Source of the DNA: Nostoc sp. CCCryo 231-06
GTDB lineage: Bacteria; Cyanobacteriota; Cyanobacteriia; Cyanobacteriales; Nostocaceae
Direction: 5' to 3'
DNA length: 46,979 bases
Assembly: GCA_023522315.1 (NCBI GenBank)
Contig: JAHCSU010000665.1
Coordinates: 1 to 46,979 of the forward strand
Made by a program: the position numbers and the translations under genes. The notes beneath the pieces are model-generated. The model worked only from the letters and a program-made list of their open reading frames with translations. It did no database searches and had not been told where the DNA came from. This document shows, piece by piece, positions 35,098 through 44,607 of the stretch (its first letter is position 1; each line of letters opens with the position of its first letter).

Positions 35098-38000
35098 TTA
35101 GTTTGACCAGGATTGGTTAATCAAAACAGGTTTCTGTTGAGGCATTAACTGTTTGCCAAATTTGGCGTAGAGAGCCGGAATGACCAATAAAGTCAAAGCC
35201 GTAGAAGTAAATAAACCGCCCAAAACTACAATTGCCAACGGTTGCAGAATTTCATTTCCAGCTCCACTGGCGATCGCCAGTGGAGCATTCCTAGTGCGGA
35301 AGTGAGGGCAGTCATCAGGATGGCGTTCACTCGTTCTAGAGAACCGTTGATAATCACATCTTTGAGGAGCATTCCCTGAGCAAACTTATTGTTATAGTTG
35401 TCTACCAACAACAAGCCATTGCGGACAGCAACGCCAAATAGGGTAATGAAACCAATCAAAGAAGCGATCGAAATCACACCGCCACTCAAAGCAATGGAGA
35501 TAATACCACCCACCAAGGCCAAAGGCAGATTGAGCATGATGGCAATTGTCGCGGAAAGGGATTTAACGGAGAAGAACATCAACACGGCAATCAAGATCGC
35601 AGCCAGGATGCTAAACACCAGCAGGTTATTGGTAGCCCGTTGTTCCGATTCAAACTGTCCGCCATACTGGATGAAGTAGCCATTGGGTAGTTTGATTTTT
35701 TGTTGAATCTGGGATTGAATATCGCCAACAACGCTACCCAAATCGCGATCGGCAACGTTTGCCGAAACAACGATCAGCCGCGACACATCTTCCCGATTCA
35801 CAACATTCGCGCCCATGCCGTAGTTGACTTTGGCAACTGTACCTAACTGGATGGTTTGCCCAGTGGGGGTGGTGATGGGAATAGCGCGAATTGCATCTAA
35901 ACTATTGCGAGCCTTTTCTGCTAGGGAGATAAAAATATCAATTAGCTGCTGGTTTTCTGCCACTTGCGACACCACACGACCATTTAAGGCAGTTTCCACC
36001 AGGTCTGATAACTGCTCCATACTCAATCCATAGGTAGCCGCCGCCGGGCGATCGTATTGAATTTGTACCTGCCGAATGGGCAGTTGGGGTTCAAGCTGTA
36101 AGTCTACAATTCCGGTAATGGGCTTAATGACATCTCGCACTTGTTCGCCAATCTTCCGCAGTTCGATTAAATCCGTCCCAAAGATTTTCACGGCGATCGC
36201 ACTTCTCACCCCCGACAGCACTTCATCCATGCGGTGGGAAATAAACCCACCAATGTTGGGAGCAACACCGGGTAATTTGTTGAACGCCTCGCGTAGTTTT
36301 TTGATGCTGGCTTCACGGTCTTCCAGGGCGCGATCGCTCAGTTCTACATCCACATGAGCCATACTGACTCCAGCCCCATCTGCATCCCCTGGAGCGCGTC
36401 CTACCCGCAATTGCACCCATTCATATAGAGGATTATCTTTGAGCGTATTAGATAACGCCAACCCTGCCCGATTGGTCATATCCAGCGAAACCCCCGGAAA
36501 CAAAACCATTGAATTGACCAATGATTTCTCCTGAAATTCGGGGAGAAAAACCCGTCCCAGGGAGGGAACGATGGCACTGACGGCAACCAATGCGGCAAGT
36601 GCCACACCCAGAATGATTTGGGGCAATCGCAGCGATAGATTTAGCAATGGACGATACAACCGTTCTGCCCAACGGGAAATGAATGTATCTTCTTGCGGTA
36701 GCGTTTGGTTTGCCAGCAGAATGGCACAGAGGGCAGGGGAAAGGGTCATGGCAACCAAAGTAGACGCGCAGATTGAGAGTAAATACGCCAAACCCATTGG
36801 TGCAAAAATATTCCCCTCAACGCCCGTCAAACTAAAAATTGGGGCAAAGACAACCACGATGATTACCGTGGAAAAAATCACGGCTAACCGCACTTCTACT
36901 GAGGTTTCGTACACCACCTGGAAGGGATGCTTCGGGTTGCCCTGGGCCTGGTTAGTTCGGAGTCCGCGATAGCAGTTCTCCATGTCCACGATGGAGTCAT
37001 CCACAACTGAGCCAATGGCTACGACTAAACCGCCCAAGGTCATGGTGTTAATGCCCAAGCCAAAGGCTTTCATGAACATTAAGCCAATCAATAAAGATAG
37101 CGGAATGGCACTTAGAGTAATCACGGCAGTACGCCAATTCATCAAAAATAACAGCATAATCACTGACACGATAATTATGCCTTCCACCAGAGAGCCGCTG
37201 ACATTGCGAATAGCAGTATCAATAAAGTTAGACTGTCGGAATGTCCGTGCCACCTGCACATCTTTGGGAAAGGTTGCTTGTAAGGATTTCAGTACCGCTT
37301 CTACTGCTTTTGTCACCGTGGGAGTATCGACATCAGGCTGTTTGTTAATCATCATCACTACAGCCGGTTGCCCATTAAAACTGGCATCCCCCCGCTTCAG
37401 TGCCGCACCTGTTTGTACTTCCGCCACGTCTTTGAGCAAAATCGGTTTACCATCTTGCACCTTTACTACAGATTGCTGCAAGTCTTCAACTGATTTCACT
37501 TGCCCAATGCCGCGCACCAACAATTCTTGACCACCGCCAATGAGGAAGCCACCGGGCGCGTTAGAATTTGCGCCTTTGGCAGCATTGGTAACTTCTGTCA
37601 GCGAAACCTTGAGCGATCGCAATTTCTCTGGATCAACTAGCACTCGTTCCTGTCGTTCATCACCGCCGTAGACCGTAACTTGAGTGACTCCTGGCACGGA
37701 TAAAATTTGGTTGCTCAGGGTAGTATCCACCAGCCGCCGCAAATCCATCAGCGAGGTCTGCCCTTGTCCATTCACCGTAAAGGCATACTGCAAAATCGTA
37801 CCCAAGGGCGATGCCAATGGCGAAATCTCTGGCGGATGCACCCCTTCCGGTAACTGATTTGTTACCTGTTGAAGCCGTTCTGTTACCGATTGCCGCGCTT
37901 TATAAATATCTGCATTTTGGTCAAACACCACCTGCACCATAGATAGTCCGACCTTAGAGGAAGATCGCACCGTCGTCACTCCCGGTAAACCATTCACCGC

Positions 38001-38225
38001 GCTTTCAATTGGCACGGTAATTTGTGATTCCACTTCTTCTGGAGCTAGTCCAGACACTTCGGTTTGAATATCCACTTGGGGGGGCGCAAATTCAGGAAAT
38101 ACGTCCAGTGGCATCTGTGTTACACTGAAGACTCCCCACACCGTCACTAAAATCGCACAAGTAACAATTAGCCAACGCTGGGCGATTGAGTTTTTGAGAA
38201 TCTGATTCAGAATTGAGTTCAACAT
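35098..38225 (-). pseudogene. nrsA: CzcA/NrsA-type RND efflux pump with frameshift
   Basis: A heavy-metal RND transporter (inner-membrane proton antiporter). The intact first 980 codons include the N-terminal helix, PPQVDIQTEVSGLAPEEVE, the FPKDVQV porter domain, the transmembrane signature MTLGGLVVAIGSVVDDSIVDMEN, and GFITLFGVAVRNGLLLVDNY. After ALTSALGML the frame breaks: one C is missing in CTCC(C)ACTGG near 35282. The other frame resumes LAIASGAGNEILQPLAIVVL, LFTSTALTLLVIPALY and ends at a TAA at 35098-35100, giving a normal length of about 1040 residues. As read, the protein would stop at 35226 and lose its last helix. It follows the adaptor gene by 5 bp, like nrsB-nrsA. A sequencing error is possible. 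Confidence 0.88.
35261..35286. repeat. Perfect 26-bp palindrome at the frameshift
   Basis: A perfect inverted repeat centred on a HIP1 octamer: left arm GCTCCACTGGCGA, right arm its exact complement. The frameshift of the RND gene lies in one arm; restoring the missing base would break the symmetry. Confidence 0.9.
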
Positions 38226-38230
38226 TTAAA

Positions 38231-38884
38231 TTAAAAGTCTCCTTTCTTGCGATTGCCAGCTATCAAGGCGATCGCACCCACCAACACCACTGCTCCACCA
38301 CCAACAGCCGCTAAAATCCCCATCGGGAATCCCCCCGATGGCGGAGTTGTTTCACTAGCCTGTGAGACAAGATTACCGGCAGTATTGTGGCTATGAGGTA
38401 TTCCTTGGGCATCTGCCTGAGCATGGGCTGCATCAGTTTTGGGTGTGGCGATCGCGGCTGGAGTGGTTGCTGTATCGGCGGTTTGAGTTTTACGAGATTC
38501 GGCATAGAGCGACAAACTACCTTGGGTAATGAGCTTTTCCCCAACTGATAATCCTTTAGTTACTTCGACCAGTTCGCCCTTAGTCGCGCCAGTTTTAATT
38601 TCAACAGGCTCATAAAAATTCTTATATTGCACAAATACTAGCTGCTTGCCATCGGCATCAACCAATGCCGTCACCGGAATCATCACAGCAGATCCCGCAG
38701 TGGAGGCGATCGGCGTGACAATAATACCTAAAAGTTGATCGGTTTCGGCATTGACTTTCACGCGATTGATGCCGCCCTTTGCCTGAAACTCATCACCATG
38801 CCCAACGTGAGCAAATACAACTGTGGGCGCACTGATAATTAAACTAGCTGCCAGAATGGAACTCATTAGCCGAAAGGATTTCAT
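38231..38884 (-). CDS. nrsB: Periplasmic adaptor of metal RND pump (short NrsB/CzcB-like)
   Basis: A 217-residue protein. A signal peptide ends near residue 24 (VVFAHVGHG). The next 100 residues (INRVKVNAETDQLLGIIVTPI, VPVTALVDADGKQLVFVQ-like, GLSVGEKLITQGSLSLYAESRK) match the C-terminal beta-barrel half of HlyD/CusB-type adaptors. A His/Ala-rich linker and a C-terminal membrane helix (ILAAVGGGAVVLVGAIALIAG) follow. The lipoyl and hairpin domains are absent, so it is a shortened, membrane-anchored adaptor. I start at the ATG preceded by GAGGAG. The RND gene begins 5 bp downstream. Confidence 0.8.
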   Translation of the reverse strand: MKSFRLMSSILAASLIISAPTVVFAHVGHGDEFQAKGGINRVKVNAETDQLLGIIVTPIASTAGSAVMIPVTALVDADGKQLVFVQYKNFYEPVEIKTGATKGELVEVTKGLSVGEKLITQGSLSLYAESRKTQTADTATTPAAIATPKTDAAHAQADAQGIPHSHNTAGNLVSQASETTPPSGGFPMGILAAVGGGAVVLVGAIALIAGNRKKGDF

Positions 38885-38910
38885 GATCACTCCTCAAAAT
38901 GAAGACGGGG

Positions 38911-39119
38911 TTAAACAAAAGTTCTTCATAGTTTGCCAAAGGACAGATGAAATCGAGGTGAAATGGCAGATGTTTTTGTAAGATCAAGCTCGTGGTTGAT
39001 TTCCCTAGAGCAATGTGAATTTTACTGGTCGAAGATGAAGCGGATTTGGGACTGGCAATCAAGCAAGTATTGATTAGCGAGAGATATGTTGTGGATTGGG
39101 TGACAGATGGCACTCAGGC
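38911..39119 (+). pseudogene. Duplicated 5' fragment of the response regulator gene
   Basis: 209 bases that match 41248-41456 with 11 substitutions and no gap (about 95%). It contains the promoter region and first 35 codons of the response regulator. The ATG is followed directly by TGA, and the copy ends in unrelated sequence, so it is non-functional as a gene but may keep promoter or operator function for the divergent adaptor gene or the MFS gene downstream. Confidence 0.92.
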
Positions 39120-39248
39120 ATGACTTGAGGATAATGAACAAAAAATACCCCCCTATGGGATATCCTTGAAAGTAAGTTATAAAAGATGTTACAAACATAT
39201 CCCCCTAGAAAACAGGGATAAATTAGCTTTAAGAAACACCGAGGGAGC

Positions 39249-40637
39249 ATGATTACGAGGCTTCATCTCTTTCACAGTTTGAGAAACCCTGTGTTTGCGC
39301 GGCTTTACGCGGCTCAAACCACCAATTTATTAGGGGATGCGCTGACTTGGGTAGGTTTGGCTCTGCTTGCTTTCGAGTTGGCTGGAGATAATAGCGCGGT
39401 TGTACTTGCCTTTGCGTTAACGTTGCGGATTACTGCGTTTGTCTTGCTGTCTCCTTTGGCAGGGGCTTTGGCTGACCGTGTTGACCGCAAATCGATACTG
39501 GTGGCAACCCATTATGTACGGATGGCTCTTGTTAGTCTGTTACCTTTTGTGACGCAGGTTTGGCAAGTGTATGCCCTAATATTTGCTCTTAACGTCTTCA
39601 ATGCCTTCTTCACGCCGACTTACCAAGCTACAATTCCTTTAGTAACTGGTGAGAATGATTATGCAGGTGCGATCGCTCTTTCCAGTGCCACCTACCAATT
39701 ACTTGGTGTACTTGGCCCTGGTATCGCTGGAAGTGTCGCCGCTTTTATCGGTGCGAGACAAGTTTTCTTTTTGGATGCCGTCACTTTCCTTGTGGCGGCA
39801 GTATTGATTTTTACCCTACCTGGTCAGTTAAGAGTAGAGCCAAATCAACAGCCATCAAGTACAAGTGGTAGAACCTGGCGAGACATTAAAGATGGTACAA
39901 TCCGCCTTCTTAGTGATGCACCCATTCGATACGCTCTCTTCATGCAGTTGGTTGCATCCATTGCTGGAGCGCAGATTTTGGTCAATACCGTTGGCTATGT
40001 CCAGGGGACGCTGAAACTAGGAAATGTTCAGTACGGCTGGGTAATGGCTGCTTTTGGTATCGGTGCAACCCTTTCAGCAGTGGCTTTTGGTGTAATAAGT
40101 CAACGCTTTTCCAGAACTTCCTTTGTGCTGTTCGGTGCGGTTTTGATAACTTTGTCCCTACTACCTGCAAATTACGCTTCTTTGAGTGTATTGATGGTTT
40201 TGTGGCTACTGGCTGGTTTTGGACAAAACTTAGTAAACTTACCCACCCAAACATTGATTGCAGATCGGATTCCCCGTGATGTCCAAGGACGTGTTTACGG
40301 CGCACACTTTGCTTGGAGTCACTTGTGGTGGGCAATTTCTTATCCGCTGGCTGGGTGGCTGGGAAGCAAATTTCCTGAAGGTGAATTCCTGTATGGCAGC
40401 TTGGCTGGTTTAGCACTGCTGGTTGTGGTACAACTTACCCTAAAGCCTCCAGTAGATGAATATGAACACGTCCATGAAAATATGTGGCACGAACACTCAC
40501 ATATCCACGATGAACATCATCAGCACAACCATCACCAAGGAATACTAGAGTCCGAACCTCATACTCATCCTCATCAACACAAATTGATACACCACTTTCA
40601 CCCCTACTCTGTTGATATTCACCATCCTAGAATATAG
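39249..40637 (+). CDS. nrsD: MFS metal exporter with His-rich tail (NrsD/NreB-like)
   Basis: A 462-residue major facilitator with 12 predicted helices; LADRVDRKSILVATHYVR near 75-93 is the MFS motif A loop. The C-terminal 55 residues are hydrophilic and hold about 20 histidines (HEHSHIHDEHHQHNHH and similar), a metal-binding tail as in NrsD and NreB nickel exporters. GAGGGAG precedes the ATG. It lies between the two copies of the 209-bp repeat, beside an RND pump and a two-component system like those of the Synechocystis nrsBACD-RS nickel locus. Substrate nickel or cobalt is inferred from that similarity. Confidence 0.87.
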   Translation: MITRLHLFHSLRNPVFARLYAAQTTNLLGDALTWVGLALLAFELAGDNSAVVLAFALTLRITAFVLLSPLAGALADRVDRKSILVATHYVRMALVSLLPFVTQVWQVYALIFALNVFNAFFTPTYQATIPLVTGENDYAGAIALSSATYQLLGVLGPGIAGSVAAFIGARQVFFLDAVTFLVAAVLIFTLPGQLRVEPNQQPSSTSGRTWRDIKDGTIRLLSDAPIRYALFMQLVASIAGAQILVNTVGYVQGTLKLGNVQYGWVMAAFGIGATLSAVAFGVISQRFSRTSFVLFGAVLITLSLLPANYASLSVLMVLWLLAGFGQNLVNLPTQTLIADRIPRDVQGRVYGAHFAWSHLWWAISYPLAGWLGSKFPEGEFLYGSLAGLALLVVVQLTLKPPVDEYEHVHENMWHEHSHIHDEHHQHNHHQGILESEPHTHPHQHKLIHHFHPYSVDIHHPRI

Positions 40638-40740
40638 CGTATTAACTGATTTTTTATTTACTGAGATATCAACTATATTTATATAGAAATTACTCACTAA
40701 TGAGTTAGATGTGTGAACAGCCACAAACTTTTTTAAATAA

Positions 40741-41181
40741 ATGAACAAATTTCTCCTCACCTTGTTTTCTAGCCCTGCACTGTTTGCATCTGTGATCTCT
40801 ATGGTCATGATGACTCAACCATCTCAAGCAAATCAGACAGTGGATGCAGCAGGCAACCGTCTTTCTTGCATACAATCCCCCCACTCAGCAACGAAGAAAA
40901 TGGTTTGTATACGGGTTAGCAATAGTATTGCTTCTGTATCTACACCAGGGGTGAAACCAGCCCAAGCTCAACCAAATGAGAATAGAGTTATAGAGTTCAC
41001 CGCTCCCCAAGCTCAACTAGAGCAGGATAGGGTTGTAGCGTTTGCCTCTGTCCAAGAGCTTCCTGAGTTACAATTCACTGATGAAGAGAGTGAAACTTCT
41101 ATAACTTTGTTCGGCTGTGATTGCCCAGGCTGCTTAAATTCTCTACGTCAGATGCGGGGTTTGCCTGGTTTGGCAGGCTAG
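40741..41181 (+). CDS. Secreted small protein with C-terminal CxCxxC motif
   Basis: A 146-residue protein I do not recognise. Residues 1-30 are a Sec signal peptide (cleavage after PSQA). The mature part has a Cys pair (43, 56), a low-complexity Pro/Gln/Glu middle, and the C-terminal motif GCDCPGCLNSLRQMRGLPG with Cys126, Cys128 and Cys131. Three clustered cysteines in an exported protein next to metal exporters suggest a periplasmic metal-binding role; this is inference. It is 100 bp downstream of the MFS gene in the segment bounded by the 209-bp repeats. Confidence 0.75.
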   Translation: MNKFLLTLFSSPALFASVISMVMMTQPSQANQTVDAAGNRLSCIQSPHSATKKMVCIRVSNSIASVSTPGVKPAQAQPNENRVIEFTAPQAQLEQDRVVAFASVQELPELQFTDEESETSITLFGCDCPGCLNSLRQMRGLPGLAG

Positions 41182-41247
41182 TACATTGAAAGTGATAGCA
41201 ATACTTAAATTTTAATTTTTTTGACTTTGGTTTTTGTTTAAGCACCC

Positions 41248-41456
41248 TTAAACAAAAGTTCTCCATAGTTTGCCAAAGGACAGATGAAATCCAGGTGAAA
41301 TAGCAGATGTTTCTGTAAGATCAAGCTCGTGGTTGATTTCCCTGTGGCGATGCGAATTTTACTGGTGGAAGATGAGGCGGATTTGGGACTGGCAATCAAG
41401 CAAGTATTGATTAGCGAGAGATATGTTGTGGATTGGGTGACAGATGGCACTCAGGC
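41248..41456 (+). repeat. 209-bp direct repeat, right copy
   Basis: Intact partner of 38911-39119. It includes the upstream region and first 35 codons of the response regulator. Confidence 0.92.
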
Positions 41457-42051
41457 TTGGCTCTGTCTTGAAAGCAAGTGGACAGACTACACGGTTGCTA
41501 TCATTGATTGGCTGCTTCCCGACTTGTCAGGACTGGAGTTATGTCAAAGGCTGAGATTGCACCAAAATCCTCTACCAGTGCTGATGCTCACTGCTTTGGG
41601 TCAGCCTGAAAATCGCGTGGCAGGGCTGGATGCGGGAGCTGATGATTATTTAGTCAAACCGTTTGTGATGGAAGAATTGCTGGCGCGGTTGCGGGCGCTT
41701 CAGAGGCGATCGCCTCAACTACAACCGCCTACCCTGAGTGTCGCAGGCTTTACCCTTGATGCAGCTAACAATGTGCTACAAGTGAATTCAGACAAATGTG
41801 ATCCCCTAGTCATTCCCTTAACAACCAAAGAATTTCAGTTGCTCATGTATTTGATGCAGAACCCCAATCGCATCATTCCCGGTAGCAAATTGCGTCAACA
41901 ACTTTGGGACATGGATGAGGAGCCAATTAGTAATGTGGTTGCTGCTCAAATGCGTCTACTACGTCGGAAGTTAGCACATCATGGCTGCCCCTGTCCGATT
42001 GAAACAGTTCCAGGTGCTGGCTATCGCTTTAACTGCCAACTTCATTCTTAA
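41350..42051 (+). CDS. nrsR: OmpR-family response regulator (NrsR/RppA-like)
   Basis: A 233-residue regulator. The receiver domain has acidic residues in VEDEADLG (7-9), the phospho-acceptor Asp53 (IIDWLLPDLSG), Thr near 81 (MLTALG) and Lys in DDYLVKPF near 105. The C-terminal winged helix ends ETVPGAGYRF. I start at the ATG of MRILLVEDE; an upstream GTG lies in the repeat without a ribosome site. The sensor kinase gene follows after 2 bp. By position it should control the adjacent metal efflux genes. Confidence 0.92.
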   Translation: MRILLVEDEADLGLAIKQVLISERYVVDWVTDGTQAWLCLESKWTDYTVAIIDWLLPDLSGLELCQRLRLHQNPLPVLMLTALGQPENRVAGLDAGADDYLVKPFVMEELLARLRALQRRSPQLQPPTLSVAGFTLDAANNVLQVNSDKCDPLVIPLTTKEFQLLMYLMQNPNRIIPGSKLRQQLWDMDEEPISNVVAAQMRLLRRKLAHHGCPCPIETVPGAGYRFNCQLHS

Positions 42052-42053
42052 TC

Positions 42054-43487
42054 ATGAATAGCTACTCACTGTTTCGGCGCAGTCGTCTACGGTTAGCCCT
42101 CTGGTATGCCGGAGTTATGGGCGTGATTTTGAGTGTTTCTGGATTGGGAATGTATCGAGCAATGGTACAGTCAAACTGGGCAGCAATGGAGCGCGAAATT
42201 GAGTCAATCGCCGGAACCCTACACGATAGCGTAGAACCACTGCTGCCTGCTTCTGAAGAACCGACTGCTGTGCTGCAACAAATTTTCCCCGATCTTTGTT
42301 TGAGTGGAAAATCCTGCAATGCTACCCCGACGCTGATTCAACGGCACACCATCGGCATCAGCGATCGCACCACATACTATATTCGTCTATTTAATCATCA
42401 AGGGAAACTCCTCGCTTTTTCACCCAATCAACCGTTATCTCTTCCTCAAACTTTAAACCGCACCTCATGGCAAACCTTTCGCACGGCTAACGGCATTCGC
42501 TATCACCAATTCACCACGATTTTGCATAGTGCCAATACCCATCCTCCAGCTAATGAAGCCAATGCTGATTCATCCTGGGGCTATTTGCAAATTGGGCGCA
42601 CTTTAGAACATTTTGATGCGGAAATCAGTCGAATTCAATGGATTATGGCGATTGGGTTGCCTATTGCCCTTGGCTTGGTCGCTACCTCTAGTTGGTGGCT
42701 TTCAGGATTAGCGATGCAGCCGATTTACCAGTCTTATCAGCAACAGCAACAGTTTACCGCTAATGCTGCCCATGAATTGCGATCGCCCCTTGCCGGCCTC
42801 TTGGCAACTGTGGAAGCTATCCTCCGCATACCGCAATCAAATCAACAAGATATCCAAATGATGCTCCATACTGTTGAGCGGCAGGGACGAAGGTTGAGCC
42901 ATTTGATCGCAGACTTACTCTTGTTAACCAGTCTGGAGCAAAATTCACTTGAGCAAAATTTAGGGGCAAAACCCTTTCAGCCCTGTTGCTTAAATGATTT
43001 GGTGAGTGATTTAACCGAAGAATTTTTAGAGCTTGCTACTGCTGCTGATATTCACTTGACTTGCCAAATTCCCACTAGCGAGGTTTACACTCTAGGTAAC
43101 GAATCGCAACTTTACCGCTTAGTGTCAAACTTGATTGCCAATGCCATCCAGTACACGTCCAGAGGTGGATATGTGAGTGTCAGCTTAGTAAAGAGAGATC
43201 ACTCTGCTGTAATTGCGGTAAAAGATACGGGGATTGGGATTCCACTTACTGATCAGAATCGAATTTTTGATCGTTTTTACCGTGTTGATGGCGATGCCTA
43301 CGGCGGGCTGCGCCTACGCTCTCGGAAAACAGGAGGAACAGGGTTGGGGCTGGCAATTGCTGTGGCGATCGCCCAAAAACATCAAGCGATTCTGAAAGTT
43401 GAAAGTCAGGTGGGGAAAGGTAGCATTTTTACGCTAGAAGTAAAAGTCGGTAGTGGTAAATATGTAGTGAAACCTGACATTTGCTAA
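42054..43487 (+). CDS. nrsS: Sensor histidine kinase (NrsS/RppB-like)
   Basis: A 477-residue membrane kinase. Helices at about 12-35 and 196-218 flank a periplasmic sensor of about 160 residues. The H-box is NAAHELRSPLAG (His240), the N-box NLIANAIQYTSRGG near 358-372, the D-box VKDTGIGIP near 389 and the G2 box GGTGLGLAIA near 427. Between the F-box (IFDRFYRVD) and SRKTGGTGLGL an in-frame copy of an interspersed repeat adds about ten residues (GDAYGGLRLR, 413-422) to the ATP lid. The last residues (GSGKYVVKPDIC) are read from the 21-bp direct repeat, so the native C-terminus may have been replaced. Confidence 0.92.
   Translation: MNSYSLFRRSRLRLALWYAGVMGVILSVSGLGMYRAMVQSNWAAMEREIESIAGTLHDSVEPLLPASEEPTAVLQQIFPDLCLSGKSCNATPTLIQRHTIGISDRTTYYIRLFNHQGKLLAFSPNQPLSLPQTLNRTSWQTFRTANGIRYHQFTTILHSANTHPPANEANADSSWGYLQIGRTLEHFDAEISRIQWIMAIGLPIALGLVATSSWWLSGLAMQPIYQSYQQQQQFTANAAHELRSPLAGLLATVEAILRIPQSNQQDIQMMLHTVERQGRRLSHLIADLLLLTSLEQNSLEQNLGAKPFQPCCLNDLVSDLTEEFLELATAADIHLTCQIPTSEVYTLGNESQLYRLVSNLIANAIQYTSRGGYVSVSLVKRDHSAVIAVKDTGIGIPLTDQNRIFDRFYRVDGDAYGGLRLRSRKTGGTGLGLAIAVAIAQKHQAILKVESQVGKGSIFTLEVKVGSGKYVVKPDIC
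43291..43319 (+). repeat. Interspersed repeat within the kinase gene
   Basis: GCGATGCCTACGGCGGGCTG then CGCCTACGC, in frame within the ATP-lid coding region. Same family as 28816-28845 and 30582-30612. Confidence 0.8.
43449..43469 (+). repeat. 21-bp direct repeat, right copy
   Basis: Identical to 35052-35072. It lies in the last codons of the kinase gene. Confidence 0.8.
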
Positions 43488-43505
43488 CTTAAATTATTCG
43501 TTTGC

Positions 43506-43741
43506 CAGGTAGGTTTGGTAACTTTGATTGGTTTAGCTGCGAAAAACGCGATTTTAGTCGTGAATTTGCCAATCAGCTGCATGAGCAGGGCATGAGCTAT
43601 ACGCGGGCGACGGTGAAAGCGGGGGAAGAACGTCTTCGACCCATCTTAATGACTTCCTTTGCCGCGCTGTTAGGATTTTTGCCCTTGGTGATTTCTCAAG
43701 GGGCTGGAGCCAGCAGCCGTTGGTCTTTAGGAACAGCGCTC
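43506..43741 (+). pseudogene. Fragment of a second RND transporter, frameshifted
   Basis: Translation gives CQVGLVTLIGLAAKNAILVV in one frame, then, after loss of one G in GTCGTG(G)AATTT (near 43562), EFANQLHEQGMSYTRATVKAGEERLRPILMT and a further TM segment in another. This is the membrane part near helices 10-12 of an AcrB/HAE1-type pump. Both ends are missing; homology ends at a GGGGGG-rich repeat. It is a dead remnant and belongs to a different RND branch from the CzcA-type gene at 35098-38225. Confidence 0.85.
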
Positions 43742-43977
43742 TCTGGGGGGTTGGGGGGATCTAAAACTTTGAAAACACGCACTAGGGGATGAGGTCAACC
43801 AAAGAACGCTAGCTTATAGCTTAAGTTGACACCAATGGGTTTCTATAGCCTCCTACAAAAGGACTATATTTCTTATGTCCATAACATCCTCTAACTCTGA
43901 TACCATTTTCTGTAATTTCCTGCTTGCTAAAAAAATTAGTCGAATAGAAATTAAGTACTTAGATAAGGAAAAATGAA
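43742..43977. other. Intergenic region with dispersed repeats
   Basis: Contains a G-rich repeat (43743-43765) and TAGCTTAAGTTGACACC (near 43814-43830), the inverse of the sequence after xth at 2259-2275. No gene. Confidence 0.5.
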
Positions 43978-44415
43978 ATGGGACTTAGTGAGGGACTTTT
44001 GAACCCGACCAAAAAGGCTATGGTCATAAATGACTGTTGCAACATGATAGAAGGACAGCTTGCATCCAAGTCAGGCATGAGCGGCATCGCTTTAAAAACT
44101 GCCTTCGCCGCCCTAAAGGGGGTCAAGCCAGGTTACATCCCCTACGTCGTTGAGCAGATCCTGCCGCAGTGCCTCACAGCACTTGATCCCATCTGGAGTG
44201 AAGGCGTGCAGAAAGGCAATCCAATTGAATACCTGAATGCAAATCGCTCTCAGACGGCAGACGCGCTACTCGGTGTCACCGATGCTAGAGTCAAGAACGC
44301 CAAGCGCCAAATCGTGCGAGGAACCTATGAAAAACTTCGCGGTTCAGCCAAAAAGCACGTAGAAGAATCAGTGCCAGACTTAGCCAAACTAATCGAGAAT
44401 TACACTAAGTCCTGA
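43978..44415 (+). CDS. Conserved hypothetical protein (DUF6918-like)
   Basis: A 145-residue, soluble, all-helical protein (MGLSEGLLNPTKKAMVINDC, GVKPGYIPYVVEQILPQCLTALDPIW, LLGVTDARVKNAKRQIVRGTYEKLR). It looks like the small actinobacterial/cyanobacterial DUF6918 family; the name is from memory and moderately certain. No catalytic motif is visible. AAGGAAAAATGAA around the start gives a ribosome site (AAGG) 9 bases from the ATG. It is followed by an inverted repeat (GTATGCCACCG with CGGTGGCTGGCATAC, 44444-44478) that may end its transcript. Confidence 0.75.
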   Translation: MGLSEGLLNPTKKAMVINDCCNMIEGQLASKSGMSGIALKTAFAALKGVKPGYIPYVVEQILPQCLTALDPIWSEGVQKGNPIEYLNANRSQTADALLGVTDARVKNAKRQIVRGTYEKLRGSAKKHVEESVPDLAKLIENYTKS

Positions 44416-44607
44416 GCCAGAAGGGAAGAATCACAATAAACGTATGCCACCGTTCGATGCCTCGGTGGCTGGCATACGGGGCACATATTAGACTCGTAGC
44501 GCCAAGGTGTAATGTTATATCTGCTAAATTTCCTGATATTTACCGAGTAAGCTTGAAACAGCAAATAATCAGAAACTATCTGAATTATTTGAATAAACTT
44601 TCAACTT

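Noticed and set aside
41329..41349. Upstream GTG start for the response regulator
   Set aside because: It adds seven residues before MRILLVEDE, which is where the receiver fold begins, and has no ribosome site.
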